Notes: a model not told the origin generated them from the letters alone. A DNA stretch of 51,481 nucleotides from Mycobacterium sp. E1747 (GCF_001667775.1 NZ_LZJI01000130.1:1-51481), one strand, 5' to 3'. Shown: positions 19,387 to 29,447, counted from the stretch's first letter. Translations and numbers: made by a program.

Positions 19387-20198
19387 GCTCGCCGTTGGCG
19401 CCCGTCGGGGTCTTCGATTCCGGCGTCGGGGGACTGACCGTGGCGCGGGCCATCATCGACCAGCTGCCCGACGAGGACATCGTCTACGTCGGCGACACCG
19501 GCCACGGGCCGTACGGTCCACTCACCATCCCCGAGGTCCGCGCGCATGCGCTGGCCATCGGCGACGACCTGGTGGGCCGCGGCGTCAAGGCTTTGGTGAT
19601 CGCCTGCAACACCGCGTCGGCGGCCTGCCTGCGGGACGCCCGCGAGCGTTACGACGTGCCGGTCGTCGAGGTGATCCTGCCGGCGGTGCGCCGCGCGGTC
19701 GCCACGACGCGCAACGGTCGCATCGGCGTGATCGGCACGCGGGCGACCATCAACTCGCACGCCTACCAGGACGCGTTCGCCGCCGCCCGCGACACCGAGA
19801 TCACCGCGGTGGCCTGCCCACGCTTCGTCGACTTCGTCGAGCGCGGCGTGACCAGCGGTCGTCAGGTGCTCGGGCTGGCCGAGGGCTATCTGGAGCCGCT
19901 GCAGCGCGCCCAGGTCGACACCTTGGTGCTCGGGTGCACGCACTACCCGCTGCTGTCCGGGTTGATTCAGCTGGCGATGGGCGAGCACGTGACGCTGGTG
20001 TCCAGCGCCGAGGAAACCGCGAAGGAGGTGCTGCGGGTGCTCACCGAGCGCGACCTGCTGCGTCCGCATGACGCGCCGCCCGCGACCCGGGTCTTCGAAG
20101 CCACCGGCGACCCCGAGGCATTCACCAAGTTGGCGGCCCGATTCCTGGGGCCCGCGGTCACCGGTGTGCAACCCGTCCATCACGTGCGGAGCGAGTAG
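19383..20198 (+). CDS. murI: Glutamate racemase
   Basis: Makes D-glutamate for peptidoglycan. The 271-residue protein has the [15 protein letters not shown]-terminal motif, the first catalytic Cys in [12 protein letters not shown] (about residue 75) and the second in [12 protein letters not shown] (about residue 186). [10 protein letters not shown] is the substrate loop. The ATG overlaps the rhomboid stop (ATGA), so translation is probably coupled. Confidence 0.97.
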   Translation: MSSPLAPVGVFDSGVGGLTVARAIIDQLPDEDIVYVGDTGHGPYGPLTIPEVRAHALAIGDDLVGRGVKALVIACNTASAACLRDARERYDVPVVEVILPAVRRAVATTRNGRIGVIGTRATINSHAYQDAFAAARDTEITAVACPRFVDFVERGVTSGRQVLGLAEGYLEPLQRAQVDTLVLGCTHYPLLSGLIQLAMGEHVTLVSSAEETAKEVLRVLTERDLLRPHDAPPATRVFEATGDPEAFTKLAARFLGPAVTGVQPVHHVRSE

Positions 20199-20223
20199 TG
20201 GCGGCGAGATTCTCATCACATGA

Positions 20224-21051
20224 ATGCGGCAATGTTTTCGTCACGGCCCCATCGGGCATGGCACAGTAGTGTCCGTGCGAATAACCGTGCTCGGCTGCTC
20301 GGGCAGCGTGGTGGGGCCGGATTCGCCTGCGTCGGGATATCTGCTCCGGGCACCGGACACTCCGCCGTTGGTCATCGACTTCGGCGGCGGCGTATTAGGC
20401 GCGCTGCAGCGCTTCGCCGACCCGGCCTCCGTGCACGTGCTGTTGTCGCATTTGCACGCCGACCACTGCCTCGATCTGCCCGGCCTGTTCGTGTGGCGCC
20501 GGTATCACCCCTCGCGCCCCGGCGGCAAGGCGTTGTTGTACGGCCCGGGTGACACCTGGTCCCGGTTGGGCGCCGCGTCGTCGCCGTATGGCGGCGAGAT
20601 CGACGACTGCTCAGACATTTTCGACGTGCGGCACTGGGTCGACGGCCAACCCGTGACCTTCGGATCGCTCACGGTGACGCCGCGGGTGGTGGCCCACCCG
20701 ACGGAGTCCTACGGCATGAGGATCACCGATTCGTCCGGTGCCTCGTTCGTTTACAGCGGCGACACCGGTATGTGTGATCAGCTGGTCGAGCTCGCCCGCG
20801 ACGCCGACGTCTTCCTCTGCGAAGCCTCATGGACACACTCGCCGGACCGGCCACCCGCTCTGCACCTGTCGGGCACCGAGGCCGGCCGGGCCGCCGCGCA
20901 AGCCGGCGTCCGCGAGCTGCTGCTCACCCACATCCCGCCGTGGACCTCGCGTGAGGACGTGATCAGCGAGGCCAAGGCCGAGTTCGATGGTCCCGTGCAT
21001 GCGGTGGTGTGCGGAGAAACGTTCGACATCCGCCGCTCTGAAAGGGTTTGA
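20224..21051 (+). CDS. Metallo-beta-lactamase-fold phosphodiesterase (Rv1339 homologue)
   Basis: The M. tuberculosis homologue Rv1339 has been described as an atypical class II cAMP phosphodiesterase affecting permeability and drug tolerance. Zinc-binding motif LSHLHADHCLDLPG (about residue 76-90), a second ligand set in FVYSGDTGMCDQL, His in AHPTESYGMRI, and His in LLLTHIPPW fit the RNase Z-like subgroup. The longest form starts ATG 20224; GTG 20275 would give MRITVLGCSG directly at the fold's first strand and may be the true start. It sits between murI and rphA in the conserved order. Confidence 0.9.
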   Translation: MRQCFRHGPIGHGTVVSVRITVLGCSGSVVGPDSPASGYLLRAPDTPPLVIDFGGGVLGALQRFADPASVHVLLSHLHADHCLDLPGLFVWRRYHPSRPGGKALLYGPGDTWSRLGAASSPYGGEIDDCSDIFDVRHWVDGQPVTFGSLTVTPRVVAHPTESYGMRITDSSGASFVYSGDTGMCDQLVELARDADVFLCEASWTHSPDRPPALHLSGTEAGRAAAQAGVRELLLTHIPPWTSREDVISEAKAEFDGPVHAVVCGETFDIRRSERV

Positions 21052-21062
21052 GCGCCCCGCGT

Positions 21063-21068
21063 TAGGGT
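21063..21068 (+). promoter_or_regulatory. rphA -10 hexamer, near-leaderless
   Basis: TAGGGT predicts +1 at 21075, one base before the GTG at 21076. Confidence 0.5.
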
Positions 21069-21075
21069 TGGCGTC

Positions 21076-21855
<780 letters not shown>

Positions 21856-21877
21856 CGCGTCGGCGACGATGGGAACG

Positions 21878-22495
21878 ATGAGGACGAGTGGCGCTCGTAG
21901 CAAGCTCCTGGTCGCCAGCCGCAACCCCAAGAAGCTGGGGGAGCTGCGCCGGGTGCTCGACGTGGCGGGCCTGACGGGGCTGACGGTGGTGTCTTTGGAC
22001 GACGTGCCCGCGTTCGACGAGGCGCCCGAGACGGGCGCCACCTTTGAGGACAACGCGTTGGCCAAGGCACGCGATGCGTTCGCCGCGACGGGCCTGGCCT
22101 CGGTTGCCGACGACTCCGGTCTGGAGGTGGCCGCGTTGAACGGTATGCCCGGCGTGCTCTCGGCGCGCTGGTCGGGCAACCACGGCGACGACGCCGCCAA
22201 CACCGCGCTGCTGCTGGCGCAGCTGCGTGACGTGCCCGACGACCGCCGCCACGCGGCGTTCGTGTCCGCCTGTGCCCTGGCGGGGCCGTCCGGCGAGGTC
22301 GTCGTCCGTGGCGAGTGGACCGGAACGATCGCGCGAGAACCGCGGGGCGACGGCGGTTTCGGCTATGACCCGGTCTTTCTTCCCGATGGCTCGGACCGCA
22401 CCGCGGCGGAGCTCAGCCCCGAGGAGAAGGACGTGGTCTCGCATCGCGGTCGCGCGCTGGCACTGCTGGTGCCGGCGCTGCGCGACCTGGCCTAG
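21878..22495 (+). CDS. Non-canonical purine NTP pyrophosphatase (RdgB/HAM1 type, Rv1341 homologue)
   Basis: Hydrolyses dITP/ITP/XTP to the monophosphates and keeps deaminated purines out of DNA. The signature is LLVASRNPKKLGEL at the N-terminus, GATFEDNALAKARDAF, SVADDSGLEVAALNGMPGVLSARW, GDGGFGYDPVFLPDG and VSHRGRALA. The start is ATG 21878 (205 residues) or ATG 21869 three codons earlier; neither has a strong ribosome site. It converges with the DUF3817 gene across a palindromic repeat. Confidence 0.93.
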   Translation: MRTSGARSKLLVASRNPKKLGELRRVLDVAGLTGLTVVSLDDVPAFDEAPETGATFEDNALAKARDAFAATGLASVADDSGLEVAALNGMPGVLSARWSGNHGDDAANTALLLAQLRDVPDDRRHAAFVSACALAGPSGEVVVRGEWTGTIAREPRGDGGFGYDPVFLPDGSDRTAAELSPEEKDVVSHRGRALALLVPALRDLA

Positions 22496-22500
22496 GGCCC

Positions 22501-22560
22501 GCCGAGTGTGAAGCCAGCCGCACGCTCGTCGCGCCGAGTGTGAGGCCAGCCGCACACTCG
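22501..22560. repeat. Two 32-base-period palindromic repeats, likely bidirectional terminator
   Basis: GCCGAGTGTGA(A/G)GCCAGCCG begins at 22501 and again at 22533. Within the second copy CGAGTGTG (22535-22542) pairs perfectly with CACACTCG (22553-22560); the first copy has one mismatch (CACGCTCG at 22521-22528). It lies between the convergent stops of rdgB and the DUF3817 gene. This looks like a REP-type element acting as a two-way terminator. Confidence 0.7.
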
Positions 22561-22564
22561 AGCC

Positions 22565-22915
22565 CTAGATTCCGAAGCGGGCCTTTACGTCCCTGGTCTG
22601 GAAGTGCTCGACGATGATGCCGACCAGTGGGATGGTCCCGGCAAGCAACACACCGATCGTCTTGGCAATCGGCCACCGCACCTTGATCGCCAGATTGAAC
22701 GCAGCCAGGACGTAGATGAAGTAGACCCAGCCGTGGACCACCTCGATCCAACGGATCTCGTGGTGGAAGGCGATATGCGAGACGATCTCGTAGCACAGCG
22801 CGATCAGCCAGAGGCCTGTCGCCCACGCCATGATCCGGTAGCCGAGCAACGCGGTGCGGATCTTCTCGACGGGGAAGGCCGATGCGGGCGCCCCGGGCGT
22901 CTCGGGTGTGGTCAT
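22565..22915 (-). CDS. DUF3817 membrane protein (Rv1342c homologue)
   Basis: A 116-residue integral membrane protein with about three hydrophobic helices (residues 22-45, 58-80, 84-104) and the family's HHEIRWIEVVHGWVYFIYV and HGW-type histidines. Function is unknown. The ATG at 22915 overlaps the lprD stop by four bases, so it is the second gene of an lprD operon. Confidence 0.9.
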   Translation of the reverse strand: MTTPETPGAPASAFPVEKIRTALLGYRIMAWATGLWLIALCYEIVSHIAFHHEIRWIEVVHGWVYFIYVLAAFNLAIKVRWPIAKTIGVLLAGTIPLVGIIVEHFQTRDVKARFGI

Positions 22916-23292
22916 GCGGTGGTCCTGTTCTGTTTCTCGGTGTCGTGTTTGGCCAGCTCGGCCAGGTAGGCGTTGTACTCCGCAAGCGCGGGGTCGTCGG
23001 TCGGGGGCTGCATCGGTCTGGGCCGCTCCGGCAGCAGGCCCGCGGGTATTTCGGTGAGCGCCGAGTCGTGTCGCGGCTCGGGCGGCAGCTCTTCGTAGCG
23101 CACGTACTTGCGGTAGGCGTAGACGCAGAACCAGGCGAACAGCGGCCACTGCAGCGCGTAGCCGAGGTTTTGGAACGTGCCCGAGACGGACTGGAACCTG
23201 GTCCACTGCCACCAGCCCAGAGCCAGGCAACCGCAGGCAGCGACGATCACCAGGGCGATCAGCGCCGGCCTGCGACGATGCGTAGTGGACAC
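22912..23292 (-). CDS. lprD: Conserved mycobacterial membrane/lipoprotein LprD
   Basis: A 126-residue homologue of M. tuberculosis Rv1343c. An N-terminal hydrophobic segment (residues 9-27) contains VAACGC, which can pass as a lipobox, and a second membrane segment spans about 45-62 (LQWPLFAWFCVYAYRKYV). The rest is cytosolic, Pro/Glu-rich, ending EKQNRTTA. Function is unknown. GTG 23292 is set by a perfect leaderless promoter. It is the first gene of the two-gene unit with the DUF3817 gene. Confidence 0.92.
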   Translation of the reverse strand: MSTTHRRRPALIALVIVAACGCLALGWWQWTRFQSVSGTFQNLGYALQWPLFAWFCVYAYRKYVRYEELPPEPRHDSALTEIPAGLLPERPRPMQPPTDDPALAEYNAYLAELAKHDTEKQNRTTA

Positions 23293-23298
23293 CCCTTG

Positions 23299-23304
23299 AC
23301 GGTA
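23299..23304 (-). promoter_or_regulatory. Leaderless promoter -10 of lprD
   Basis: Minus-strand TACCGT followed by six bases and GTG at 23292. Confidence 0.6.
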
Positions 23305-23389
23305 CCGCTCGCGATTTGGGTCCGACGAATTCGTCGAGGCGCGCCACCGGCGGGTCGGTCCGTGGACCGAGCGGTACGATCGGCAGGCT

Positions 23390-23476
23390 GCGGGCGTGGT
23401 GGAATTGGCAGACACCCCGGCTTTAGGTGCCGGTGCTCGAGAGAGCGTGGGGGTTCGAGTCCCTCCGCCCGCACCA
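23390..23476 (+). tRNA. tRNA-Leu (anticodon UAG)
   Basis: A complete 87-base class II tRNA including encoded CCA. The acceptor stem GCGGGCG (23390-23396) pairs with CGCCCGC (23466-23472), followed by discriminator A and CCA. The anticodon stem CCGGC/GCCGG closes the loop TTTAGGT with TAG as anticodon. A long variable arm (GCTCGAGAGAGC) and the T-loop GTTCGAGTC are present. It would read CUA and other CUN codons. No integrase or duplicated tRNA end is visible nearby. Confidence 0.97.
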
Positions 23477-23549
23477 TTGGTTCGCCTTCGCCAGGCGTTA
23501 AACCCTCGATGCGGGGTACGTGCAATGCACGGGACACGAGGGAGACACC

Positions 23550-23877
23550 ATGGCCGCCGGAAACGACGAAGCACTTACCGATAAAGAAGCACTTACCGAT
23601 AAAGATGTCGAGCGAGCAGAACGCCGGGCCGCGGCGGCGCGCAATCGCGCGGCGCTCGCCGGGCTCTCGGCCGCTCGCAGCTTCGAGGAATCGGCCTTTT
23701 GGCACGAACGGGTGGCACGGGTAGCAAGACTGGGCCGTCGAACAAAACGTGTCGCACGTAAACGTGCACCGCGAGTCGGCCGCTTACCACCGCGAATTCG
23801 CGGCCGAGGACCGCAAGCTGGCCGAGCTGAAGCGAAATGAGTCCGAGGCGGACCTGGCACTCGACGCCGACTACTAG
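23550..23877 (+). pseudogene. Small charged coiled-coil-like gene broken by a +1 frameshift
   Basis: Starts ATG 23550 after GGGAGA. The first frame encodes MAAGNDEALTDKEALTDKDV, then an Ala/Arg/Glu-rich helix with HERVARV. From about 23724 the original frame turns into Arg-rich sequence (LGRRTKRVARKRAPR), while the next frame reads QDWAVEQNVSHVNVHRES and continues acidic/helical to a TAG at 23875-23877. That stop overlaps the stop of the convergent DCC gene by four bases (CTAG). Skipping one base near 23724 restores one 108-codon protein. An 18-base direct repeat (GAAGCACTTACCGATAAA, twice from about 23567) encodes EALTDK twice. This is either a real frameshift mutation or a sequence error. 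Function is unknown. Confidence 0.6.
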
Positions 23878-24299
23878 GCATCCAAGAAGCGAGCACGAAC
23901 CTCCGGCGGCGGTAGCGGACACGTGTCGTACTTGCCGAAGATGCGGTAGCGGACGCCGGCGATCCGGTCGTAGAGCCAGTCGCGCAGGTGAGCGGGGATG
24001 ACGCGGGCCGCCGTAAGCACCTTCCAGGGCCCACCAAGATAATCCACCACCCGCAGGGCCGCCGCGGATCGGACGGCGACGCGTTCTCCGGGCTGCTCGG
24101 GCTCGTCGACGAACACCACCGAGTCCACGTCTTTGACCGCCGGGTGCCGGGCAAAGACCTGCAGGGCGAAGTCGCTGTCGAGGGCCGCGAAGCGCAGCGT
24201 GCCGTGGGGATCGAACCGAAGTATCGTCCGCACCGCCGCATTACAGACGCCGCAGACGCCGTCGTAGAGCAACACCGGCGGAACCGATTCGCCGCTCAC
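23874..24299 (-). CDS. DCC-family (DUF393) thiol-disulfide oxidoreductase
   Basis: A 141-residue protein with the family-defining motif LLYDGVCGVCN at residues 10-20 (D, CxxC), followed by RFAALDSDFAL and VFVDEPEQPGERVAVRSAAAL. The C-terminal part has YRIFGKYDTCPLPPPEVRARFL, also typical. A thioredoxin-like redox role is expected from the family; the substrate is unknown. GTG 24299 is six bases after a TAGCCT hexamer, a leaderless promoter, and lies only about 40 bases from the divergent irtA promoter. Confidence 0.92.
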   Translation of the reverse strand: MSGESVPPVLLYDGVCGVCNAAVRTILRFDPHGTLRFAALDSDFALQVFARHPAVKDVDSVVFVDEPEQPGERVAVRSAAALRVVDYLGGPWKVLTAARVIPAHLRDWLYDRIAGVRYRIFGKYDTCPLPPPEVRARFLDA

Positions 24300-24305
24300 A
24301 CACCC

Positions 24306-24311
24306 AGGCTA
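24306..24311 (-). promoter_or_regulatory. Leaderless promoter -10 of the DCC gene
   Basis: Minus-strand TAGCCT followed by six bases and GTG at 24299. Confidence 0.6.
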
Positions 24312-24336
24312 CCCATCGACCGTCGATAACCTGGGT

Positions 24337-24365
24337 TTGACCTTTGGTAAGGCAACCCTTAGTTT
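24337..24365 (+). promoter_or_regulatory. irtA promoter with embedded IdeR iron box
   Basis: -35 TTGACC (24337-24342) and -10 TAGTTT (24360-24365) are separated by 17 bases. TTTGGTAAGGCAACCCTTA (24343-24361) fills the spacer and matches the IdeR/DtxR consensus TTAGGTTAGGCTAACCTAA at 14 of 19 positions. Bound iron-loaded IdeR would block RNA polymerase, so irtAB should be expressed under iron limitation. Expected +1 is near 24372, giving a leader of roughly 85 bases. Confidence 0.8.
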
Positions 24366-24455
24366 GTGGGCGGTAGCGTATTCGGCGAGGGGTCCGCCCG
24401 CCCGTCCGTTCGCTGAGGTCGTCGCGCAGGTGAGCGACGCGAGAAAGGACCGTTG

Positions 24456-27044
24456 ATGGCACGCGGATTCTCCGGTGTGATGCTGCGAAGCTTCGGTGCT
24501 CGCGACCACGTCGCGACGGTGCTCGAAACCGTGCACATCGCACCGCATTTCGTGCGGGTGCGGATGACATCACCGACGCTGTTCGAGGACGTGGATGCCG
24601 AACCCGCCGCCTGGCTGCGGTTCTGGTTTCCCGATCCGGACGGATCCAACACCGAGTTCCAGCGCGCCTACACCATCTCCGAGGCCCACGTCCCCAGTGG
24701 CCGTTTCGCGGTCGACATCGTGTTGCACGAACCCGCCGGCCCGGCGTCGAAGTGGGCACGCACCGTGGAACCTGGCGCGACGATCGCCGTCATGGCGCTG
24801 ATGGGCTCGTCGCGGTTCGACGTGCCCGATGAGCAGCCGGCCGGCTACCTGCTGATCGGTGACTCGGCGTCGATCCCCGGCATGAACGGGATCATCGGGG
24901 TCGTTCCCGACGACGTGCCGATCGAGATGTATCTCGAGCAACACGACGACCACGACGCCCTGATCCCGATCGCGCCGCACCCCCGCCTGCGAGTGCATTG
25001 GGTGGCCCGCCGCGACGAGAAATCCCTTGCCGCGGCCATCGACAACCGCGACTGGTCCAACTGGTACGCGTGGGCCACACCCGAGGCAACCGTGCTCAAG
25101 CACGTCCGCACGCGGCTGCGTGACGAGTTCGGCTTCCCCAAGTCCGAGATACACGCCCAGGCCTACTGGAGCGCCGGTCGGGCGATGGGCACCCGCCGCG
25201 GCGACGACGAGCCAGACGCCACGAATGACATTGCGCAGGAAATAATTTCGTCACCGCAACCGCCCGACCAGGCGACCGCCCCCGCTGCACGCGGCAGTTG
25301 GCGCGCCCAGGCCGCCGGCCGGTTGCTTGCGCCGCTGCGCTCGGCCCTAATCCTTTCCGGCGTGCTACAGGCCGTGATCACGGTGGTCCAGCTGGCGCCG
25401 TTCGTGCTGCTGGTCGAGCTGTCCCGCCTGCTGGTGGCCGGGGCGCCCGCGTCCCGGCTCTGGGACGTCGGGATCGCGGCGGTTGCATTACTGGGAATGG
25501 GCACCGTCTTGGGCGCGGCGCTCACGTTGTGGCTGCACGTCGTCGACGCGCGGTTCGCCGCCGACCTACGGTCGCGGTTGTTGCGCAAGCTATCCCGCTT
25601 GCCGCTGGGCTGGTTCACCGCGCGGGGATCGGGCTCGATCAAGCAACTGTTGCAAGACGACACGCTGTCGCTGCACTATCTGGTCACCCACGCCATCCCC
25701 GACGCGGTCGCGGCGATCATCGCCCCGGTGGCGGTGCTGTTCTACCTGTTCGTCGTCGACTGGCGAGTGGCGCTCGTGCTGTTCCTGCCCGTTCTGGTCT
25801 ATTTGGTGTTGACGTCGTCACTGACCATTCAGTCGGGCCCGCGCATCCCGCAATCGCAGCGCTGGGCCGAAAAGATGACCGGCGAAGCCGGCGCGTACCT
25901 GGAGGGCCAGCCGGTGATCCGCGTCTTCGGCGGTGCGGCCGCCTCCAGCTTCCGCCGACGGCTCGACGAATACGTCGAATTCCTCGTCTCCTGGCAGCGG
26001 CCGCTGGCCGGTAAGAAGACGTTGATGGATCTGGTCACCCGACCCTCGACCTTCTTGTGGCTCATCATGCTCACGGGGACCCTGCTCACCGTCACGGGCC
26101 GGATGGATCCGGCCAATCTCCTGCCATTCCTATTGCTGGGCACCACCTTCGGCGCGCGCCTGCTGGGGATCGCGTACGGCGTGGGCGGCATCAGCGCCGG
26201 CATGCTGGCCGCCCGGCGCCTGCAGAACACGCTCGACGAACCCGAACTGGCCGTGCAACCGCAAGGCGCACCTCAGGACTCGTCGGACACGGTGGTGTTC
26301 GACGGCGTCAGCTTCGGCTATCGCCCGGGCGTACCGGTGATTAGCGACGTGTCGCTGAGGCTGCGGCACGGCACGGTCACCGCCCTCGTCGGCCCGTCCG
26401 GGTCCGGCAAGTCCACGCTGGCCGCGCTGCTGGCCCGGTTCCACGACGTCGAGCAGGGCGCGATCCGTGTTGCGGGGCGCGACATCCGATCGATGACCGC
26501 CGACGAGCTCTACGCGAAGGTCGGCTTCGTCTTGCAGGAGACGCAGCTGGTGCACGGCACCGTCGCGGAGAACATCGCGCTGGCCGTCCCGGATGCCACC
26601 GCGACGCAGATCCAGGAGGCGGCGCGCCAGGCCCAGATCCACGACCGCATCACGCGATTGCCGGACGGTTACGACACCGTGCTGGGCGCGGGAACGGGGT
26701 TGTCGGGCGGCGAACGGCAGCGGCTCACCATCGCCCGCGCAATGCTGGCGGACACCCCGGTCCTGATCCTCGACGAGGCCACCGCGTTCGCCGACCCCGA
26801 ATCCGAATATCTTGTGCAGCAAGCGCTTAGTCGGCTGACCCGGGATCGCACCGTCCTGGTGATCGCCCACCGCTTGCACACGATCACCGGAGCAGACCAG
26901 ATAGTCGTGCTCGACCACGGCCGGATCGCCGAATGCGGCACGCATGACGAGTTGCTGGCCAGCGACGGCCGATACCGGCGGCTGTGGGAGGGCGGCCGGC
27001 GGGACCGGATCACCGCCACCACGGTGCGGGAGGGGACGCGATGA
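24456..27044 (+). CDS. irtA: Mycobactin import ABC transporter subunit IrtA with siderophore-interacting domain
   Basis: One half of the heterodimeric IrtAB transporter, which imports Fe-carboxymycobactin/mycobactin using an exporter fold and reduces iron through its flavin domain. Residues 1-245 are a SIP-type FAD reductase domain ([52 protein letters not shown]). Residues ~290-590 are the six-helix membrane domain; the NBD has Walker [11 protein letters not shown]-loop [10 protein letters not shown], signature [16 protein letters not shown], Walker [10 protein letters not shown] and switch His in IAHRLH. The D-loop AFAD is atypical. ATG 24456 has AAAGGA six bases upstream. It overlaps irtB by ATGA. 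Confidence 0.97.
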   Translation: MARGFSGVMLRSFGARDHVATVLETVHIAPHFVRVRMTSPTLFEDVDAEPAAWLRFWFPDPDGSNTEFQRAYTISEAHVPSGRFAVDIVLHEPAGPASKWARTVEPGATIAVMALMGSSRFDVPDEQPAGYLLIGDSASIPGMNGIIGVVPDDVPIEMYLEQHDDHDALIPIAPHPRLRVHWVARRDEKSLAAAIDNRDWSNWYAWATPEATVLKHVRTRLRDEFGFPKSEIHAQAYWSAGRAMGTRRGDDEPDATNDIAQEIISSPQPPDQATAPAARGSWRAQAAGRLLAPLRSALILSGVLQAVITVVQLAPFVLLVELSRLLVAGAPASRLWDVGIAAVALLGMGTVLGAALTLWLHVVDARFAADLRSRLLRKLSRLPLGWFTARGSGSIKQLLQDDTLSLHYLVTHAIPDAVAAIIAPVAVLFYLFVVDWRVALVLFLPVLVYLVLTSSLTIQSGPRIPQSQRWAEKMTGEAGAYLEGQPVIRVFGGAAASSFRRRLDEYVEFLVSWQRPLAGKKTLMDLVTRPSTFLWLIMLTGTLLTVTGRMDPANLLPFLLLGTTFGARLLGIAYGVGGISAGMLAARRLQNTLDEPELAVQPQGAPQDSSDTVVFDGVSFGYRPGVPVISDVSLRLRHGTVTALVGPSGSGKSTLAALLARFHDVEQGAIRVAGRDIRSMTADELYAKVGFVLQETQLVHGTVAENIALAVPDATATQIQEAARQAQIHDRITRLPDGYDTVLGAGTGLSGGERQRLTIARAMLADTPVLILDEATAFADPESEYLVQQALSRLTRDRTVLVIAHRLHTITGADQIVVLDHGRIAECGTHDELLASDGRYRRLWEGGRRDRITATTVREGTR

Positions 27045-28777
27045 TTCGCACCTGGTTAGGGCTGGTGCCCGCGGATCGCCGAGCCAAGGTCATCGCCTAC
27101 GTTGTGCTCGCGTTGCTCTCCGTGGTGGTGCGGGCGGCGGCCACTGTCCTGCTGGTGCCGTTGGTGGGCGCCCTGTTCGGCGATCCGCACCGCGCGCTGG
27201 GCTGGCTCGGCTGGCTCACGGCCGCCACCGTCGTCGGATGGGTGATCGACACGGCGACCGCGCGCATCGGCTTCGACCTCGGGTTCGCCGTCCTCGACCA
27301 CAGCCAGCACGACGTGGCGGACCGGCTGCCCGGAGTGCGGCTCGACTGGTTCACCGCCGAGCAGACCGCGACGGCGCGCCAGGCGATCGCCGCAACCGGA
27401 CCGGAACTGGTCGGCCTCGTCGTCAACCTGCTGACGCCGCTGACCTCCGCCATCCTGCTGCCCGCGGCCATCGCGGTCGCCCTCCTCCCGATCTCGTGGC
27501 AGCTCGGCGCGGCCGCGCTCGGCGGCGTGCCGCTGCTCCTGGGTGCGCTGTGGGCCTCGGCCCGACTGACGCGGCGGGCCGACGCCGCGGCCGACGAAGC
27601 CAACGGCGCGCTCACCGAGCGGATCATCGAATTCGCCCGTACCCAGCAGGCGCTGCGGGCCGCACGAAGGGTCGAACCGGCGCGCAGCCTGGTCGGCGAT
27701 GCGCTCGCCGCGCAACACGGGGCGACCATGCGCTTGCTGTCCATGCAGGTTCCCGGCCAGCTGCTGTTCAGCCTGGCCAGCCAGCTCTCGCTCATCCTGC
27801 TGGCGGGCGCGACCGCGGCGCTGACGGTGGACAAGAGCCTGTCGGTGCCCCAGGCCATCGCCCTGATCGTCGTGATCGTGCGCTACCTCGAACCGTTCAC
27901 CACGATCAGTGAATTGGCGCCGGCTTTGGAGAGCACCCGCGCCACGCTCGATCGCATCCGTTGCGTGCTTACGGCGCCACTGATGAACTCCGGTGCCGCC
28001 ACGCTGCCCGTCACCTCGGCGGCGCCCCGCATCGAGTTCGACGACGTCGAGTTCCGGTATGACGGTGCAACCGCGCCGGTGCTCGACGGGGTGAACTTCG
28101 CCCTGGCGCCAGGGAGCACGACGGCGATTGTCGGACCGTCCGGATCGGGCAAGAGCACCATCCTGGCGCTGATCGCCGGACTGTACGAACCGACCCGCGG
28201 CCGGGTCCTGATCGACGGCATCGATGCCGCGACGCTGGACGCCGAGGCCCGCCGGGCGGCGAGCAGCGTCGTGTTCCAGCACCCCTACCTGTTTCACGGG
28301 TCGATTCGTGACAACGTGTCCGCCGGGGATCCCGGCGCCGGCGATGACCAGTTCAAGCGGGCCGTGGCCCTTGCCCGCGTCGACGAACTCATCGGCCGCT
28401 TACCCGACGGCGCGGACACGATCGTCGGCGAAGCCGGCTCGGCGCTGTCCGGGGGCGAGCGCCAACGGGTCAGCATCGCGCGGGCGCTGCTCAAGCCGTC
28501 GCCGATACTGCTGGTCGACGAGGCGACCAGCGCTTTGGACACCGAGAACGAGGCCGCGGTGGTCGACGCGCTGACACTCGATCCGCGGCCGCGCACTCAG
28601 GTGATCGTGGCGCACCGGTTGGCCAGCATCAGTCACGCGGACCGCGTCCTGTTTCTGGACGACGGTCGGGTGATCGAGGACGGGACGGTCGGCGAATTGC
28701 TCGCGGCGGGTGCACGTTTCGACGAGTTCTGGCGGCAGCAGCATGAGGCCGCCGAATGGCGCATTCTCGCCGACTAA
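27041..28777 (+). CDS. irtB: Mycobactin import ABC transporter subunit IrtB
   Basis: Partner of IrtA in the inner membrane. The 578-residue protein has a six-helix transmembrane domain (about 15-310) then an NBD: Walker [12 protein letters not shown]-loop [17 protein letters not shown], signature [17 protein letters not shown], Walker [13 protein letters not shown] with catalytic Glu, and switch His in [10 protein letters not shown]. Both ATP sites of the heterodimer thus look competent. Its ATG overlaps the irtA stop, indicating coupling. In M. tuberculosis the neighbouring mbtLMNK locus precedes irtAB; here it does not. Confidence 0.97.
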   Translation: MIRTWLGLVPADRRAKVIAYVVLALLSVVVRAAATVLLVPLVGALFGDPHRALGWLGWLTAATVVGWVIDTATARIGFDLGFAVLDHSQHDVADRLPGVRLDWFTAEQTATARQAIAATGPELVGLVVNLLTPLTSAILLPAAIAVALLPISWQLGAAALGGVPLLLGALWASARLTRRADAAADEANGALTERIIEFARTQQALRAARRVEPARSLVGDALAAQHGATMRLLSMQVPGQLLFSLASQLSLILLAGATAALTVDKSLSVPQAIALIVVIVRYLEPFTTISELAPALESTRATLDRIRCVLTAPLMNSGAATLPVTSAAPRIEFDDVEFRYDGATAPVLDGVNFALAPGSTTAIVGPSGSGKSTILALIAGLYEPTRGRVLIDGIDAATLDAEARRAASSVVFQHPYLFHGSIRDNVSAGDPGAGDDQFKRAVALARVDELIGRLPDGADTIVGEAGSALSGGERQRVSIARALLKPSPILLVDEATSALDTENEAAVVDALTLDPRPRTQVIVAHRLASISHADRVLFLDDGRVIEDGTVGELLAAGARFDEFWRQQHEAAEWRILAD

Positions 28778-28854
28778 TTTCCGGCAGTTGTGCTCGGCCG
28801 CGGCAGTCAACCGATCCGTGAGCTGGAAACGCTGGAACTGGTCGGCTGAGACCT

Positions 28855-29226
28855 CTACAGGCCGTCGGTGAAGTCCGCCGTCAACCACCGGTCGGGGCGG
28901 ATGGTGAACAGCAGCTCTTCGACGCCCTCCATGCTTTGCACGAAGGTGCGGCCCCCCTCCTCGCCGAGGTAACGGATCGCGGTGGCCAACGCTACGTCGG
29001 CCGGCGCCGGATTGGTGGTGTCGACGATCGTGCCCTCGACCACCACGTACTGATACGGCAGCTCCTCGCGCTGAACCACCAGCGTCACCTTGCCGGCTCG
29101 CTCGATCAGCCGCGCCTTGCGGCTCGATGCCCCTGTCATGATCTGCACGTTGCCGCCGGGCGTGTAGGCGTACCAAATCGGGACGCTGGCCGGTGGCCGA
29201 CCGTCATCGGCGTCGACGGACAGCAC
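28855..29226 (-). CDS. PPOX-class (F420/FMN-dependent) flavin-binding-fold protein, start damaged
   Basis: A split-barrel pyridoxamine-phosphate-oxidase-like protein. Visible: VLSVDADDGRPPASVPIWYAY, VQIMTGASSRKARLIERAGKVTLVVQRE, YQYVVVEGTIV. The family includes F420-dependent reductases and FMN enzymes; the substrate cannot be told. The only in-frame start codon is GTG 29226 (123 residues), but homologous-looking coding continues upstream in frame as STSPKANEEFLAATHVA to an in-frame TGA at 29278-29280. The sequence there reads ATGAAGC; removing one A gives ATG AGC in frame. A one-base insertion after the start codon is likely, so the gene may be non-functional or N-truncated. Confidence 0.7.
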   Translation of the reverse strand: MLSVDADDGRPPASVPIWYAYTPGGNVQIMTGASSRKARLIERAGKVTLVVQREELPYQYVVVEGTIVDTTNPAPADVALATAIRYLGEEGGRTFVQSMEGVEELLFTIRPDRWLTADFTDGL

Positions 29227-29447
29227 CGCGACGTGCGTGGCGGCAAGAAATTCCTCGTTCGCTTTCGGTGAAGTGCTTCATGTGGCCTGCAATCCCCGAA
29301 CCCGGCCATCTATTCCCCTCGGCGCGATCGCCCGAGCGTGGCGACGCCCGCATCGACGGCCCGGCAAAGCGCCTCGAAGTCAGAGGGTGTCCACGACCGA
29401 GGCGACGATCCGCTGGTTGGTTTCTTCGACCAGGGGAACGGTCTCGT
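29227..29447. other. Intergenic stretch between PPOX and acyl-CoA dehydrogenase genes
   Basis: About 220 bases. The right part holds the displaced N-terminal codons of the PPOX gene (to 29281). On the minus strand, directly after the dehydrogenase stop, a short frame reads ETVPLVEETNQRIVASVVDTL before a stop; it may be a chance frame or a gene fragment. No start or ribosome site supports it. Confidence 0.3.

Noticed and set aside
23390..23476. tRNA-Leu as an integration (att) site
   Set aside because: No integrase, excision gene or duplicated tRNA 3' segment was found in the window.
23567..23602. 18-base tandem duplication as a CRISPR or VNTR array
   Set aside because: Only two in-frame units without spacers; it is a small coding duplication.
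29380..29447. Short leftward frame ETVPLVEETNQRIVASVVDTL after the acyl-CoA dehydrogenase
   Set aside because: No start codon, ribosome site or recognised family; kept only as a note on the intergenic stretch.
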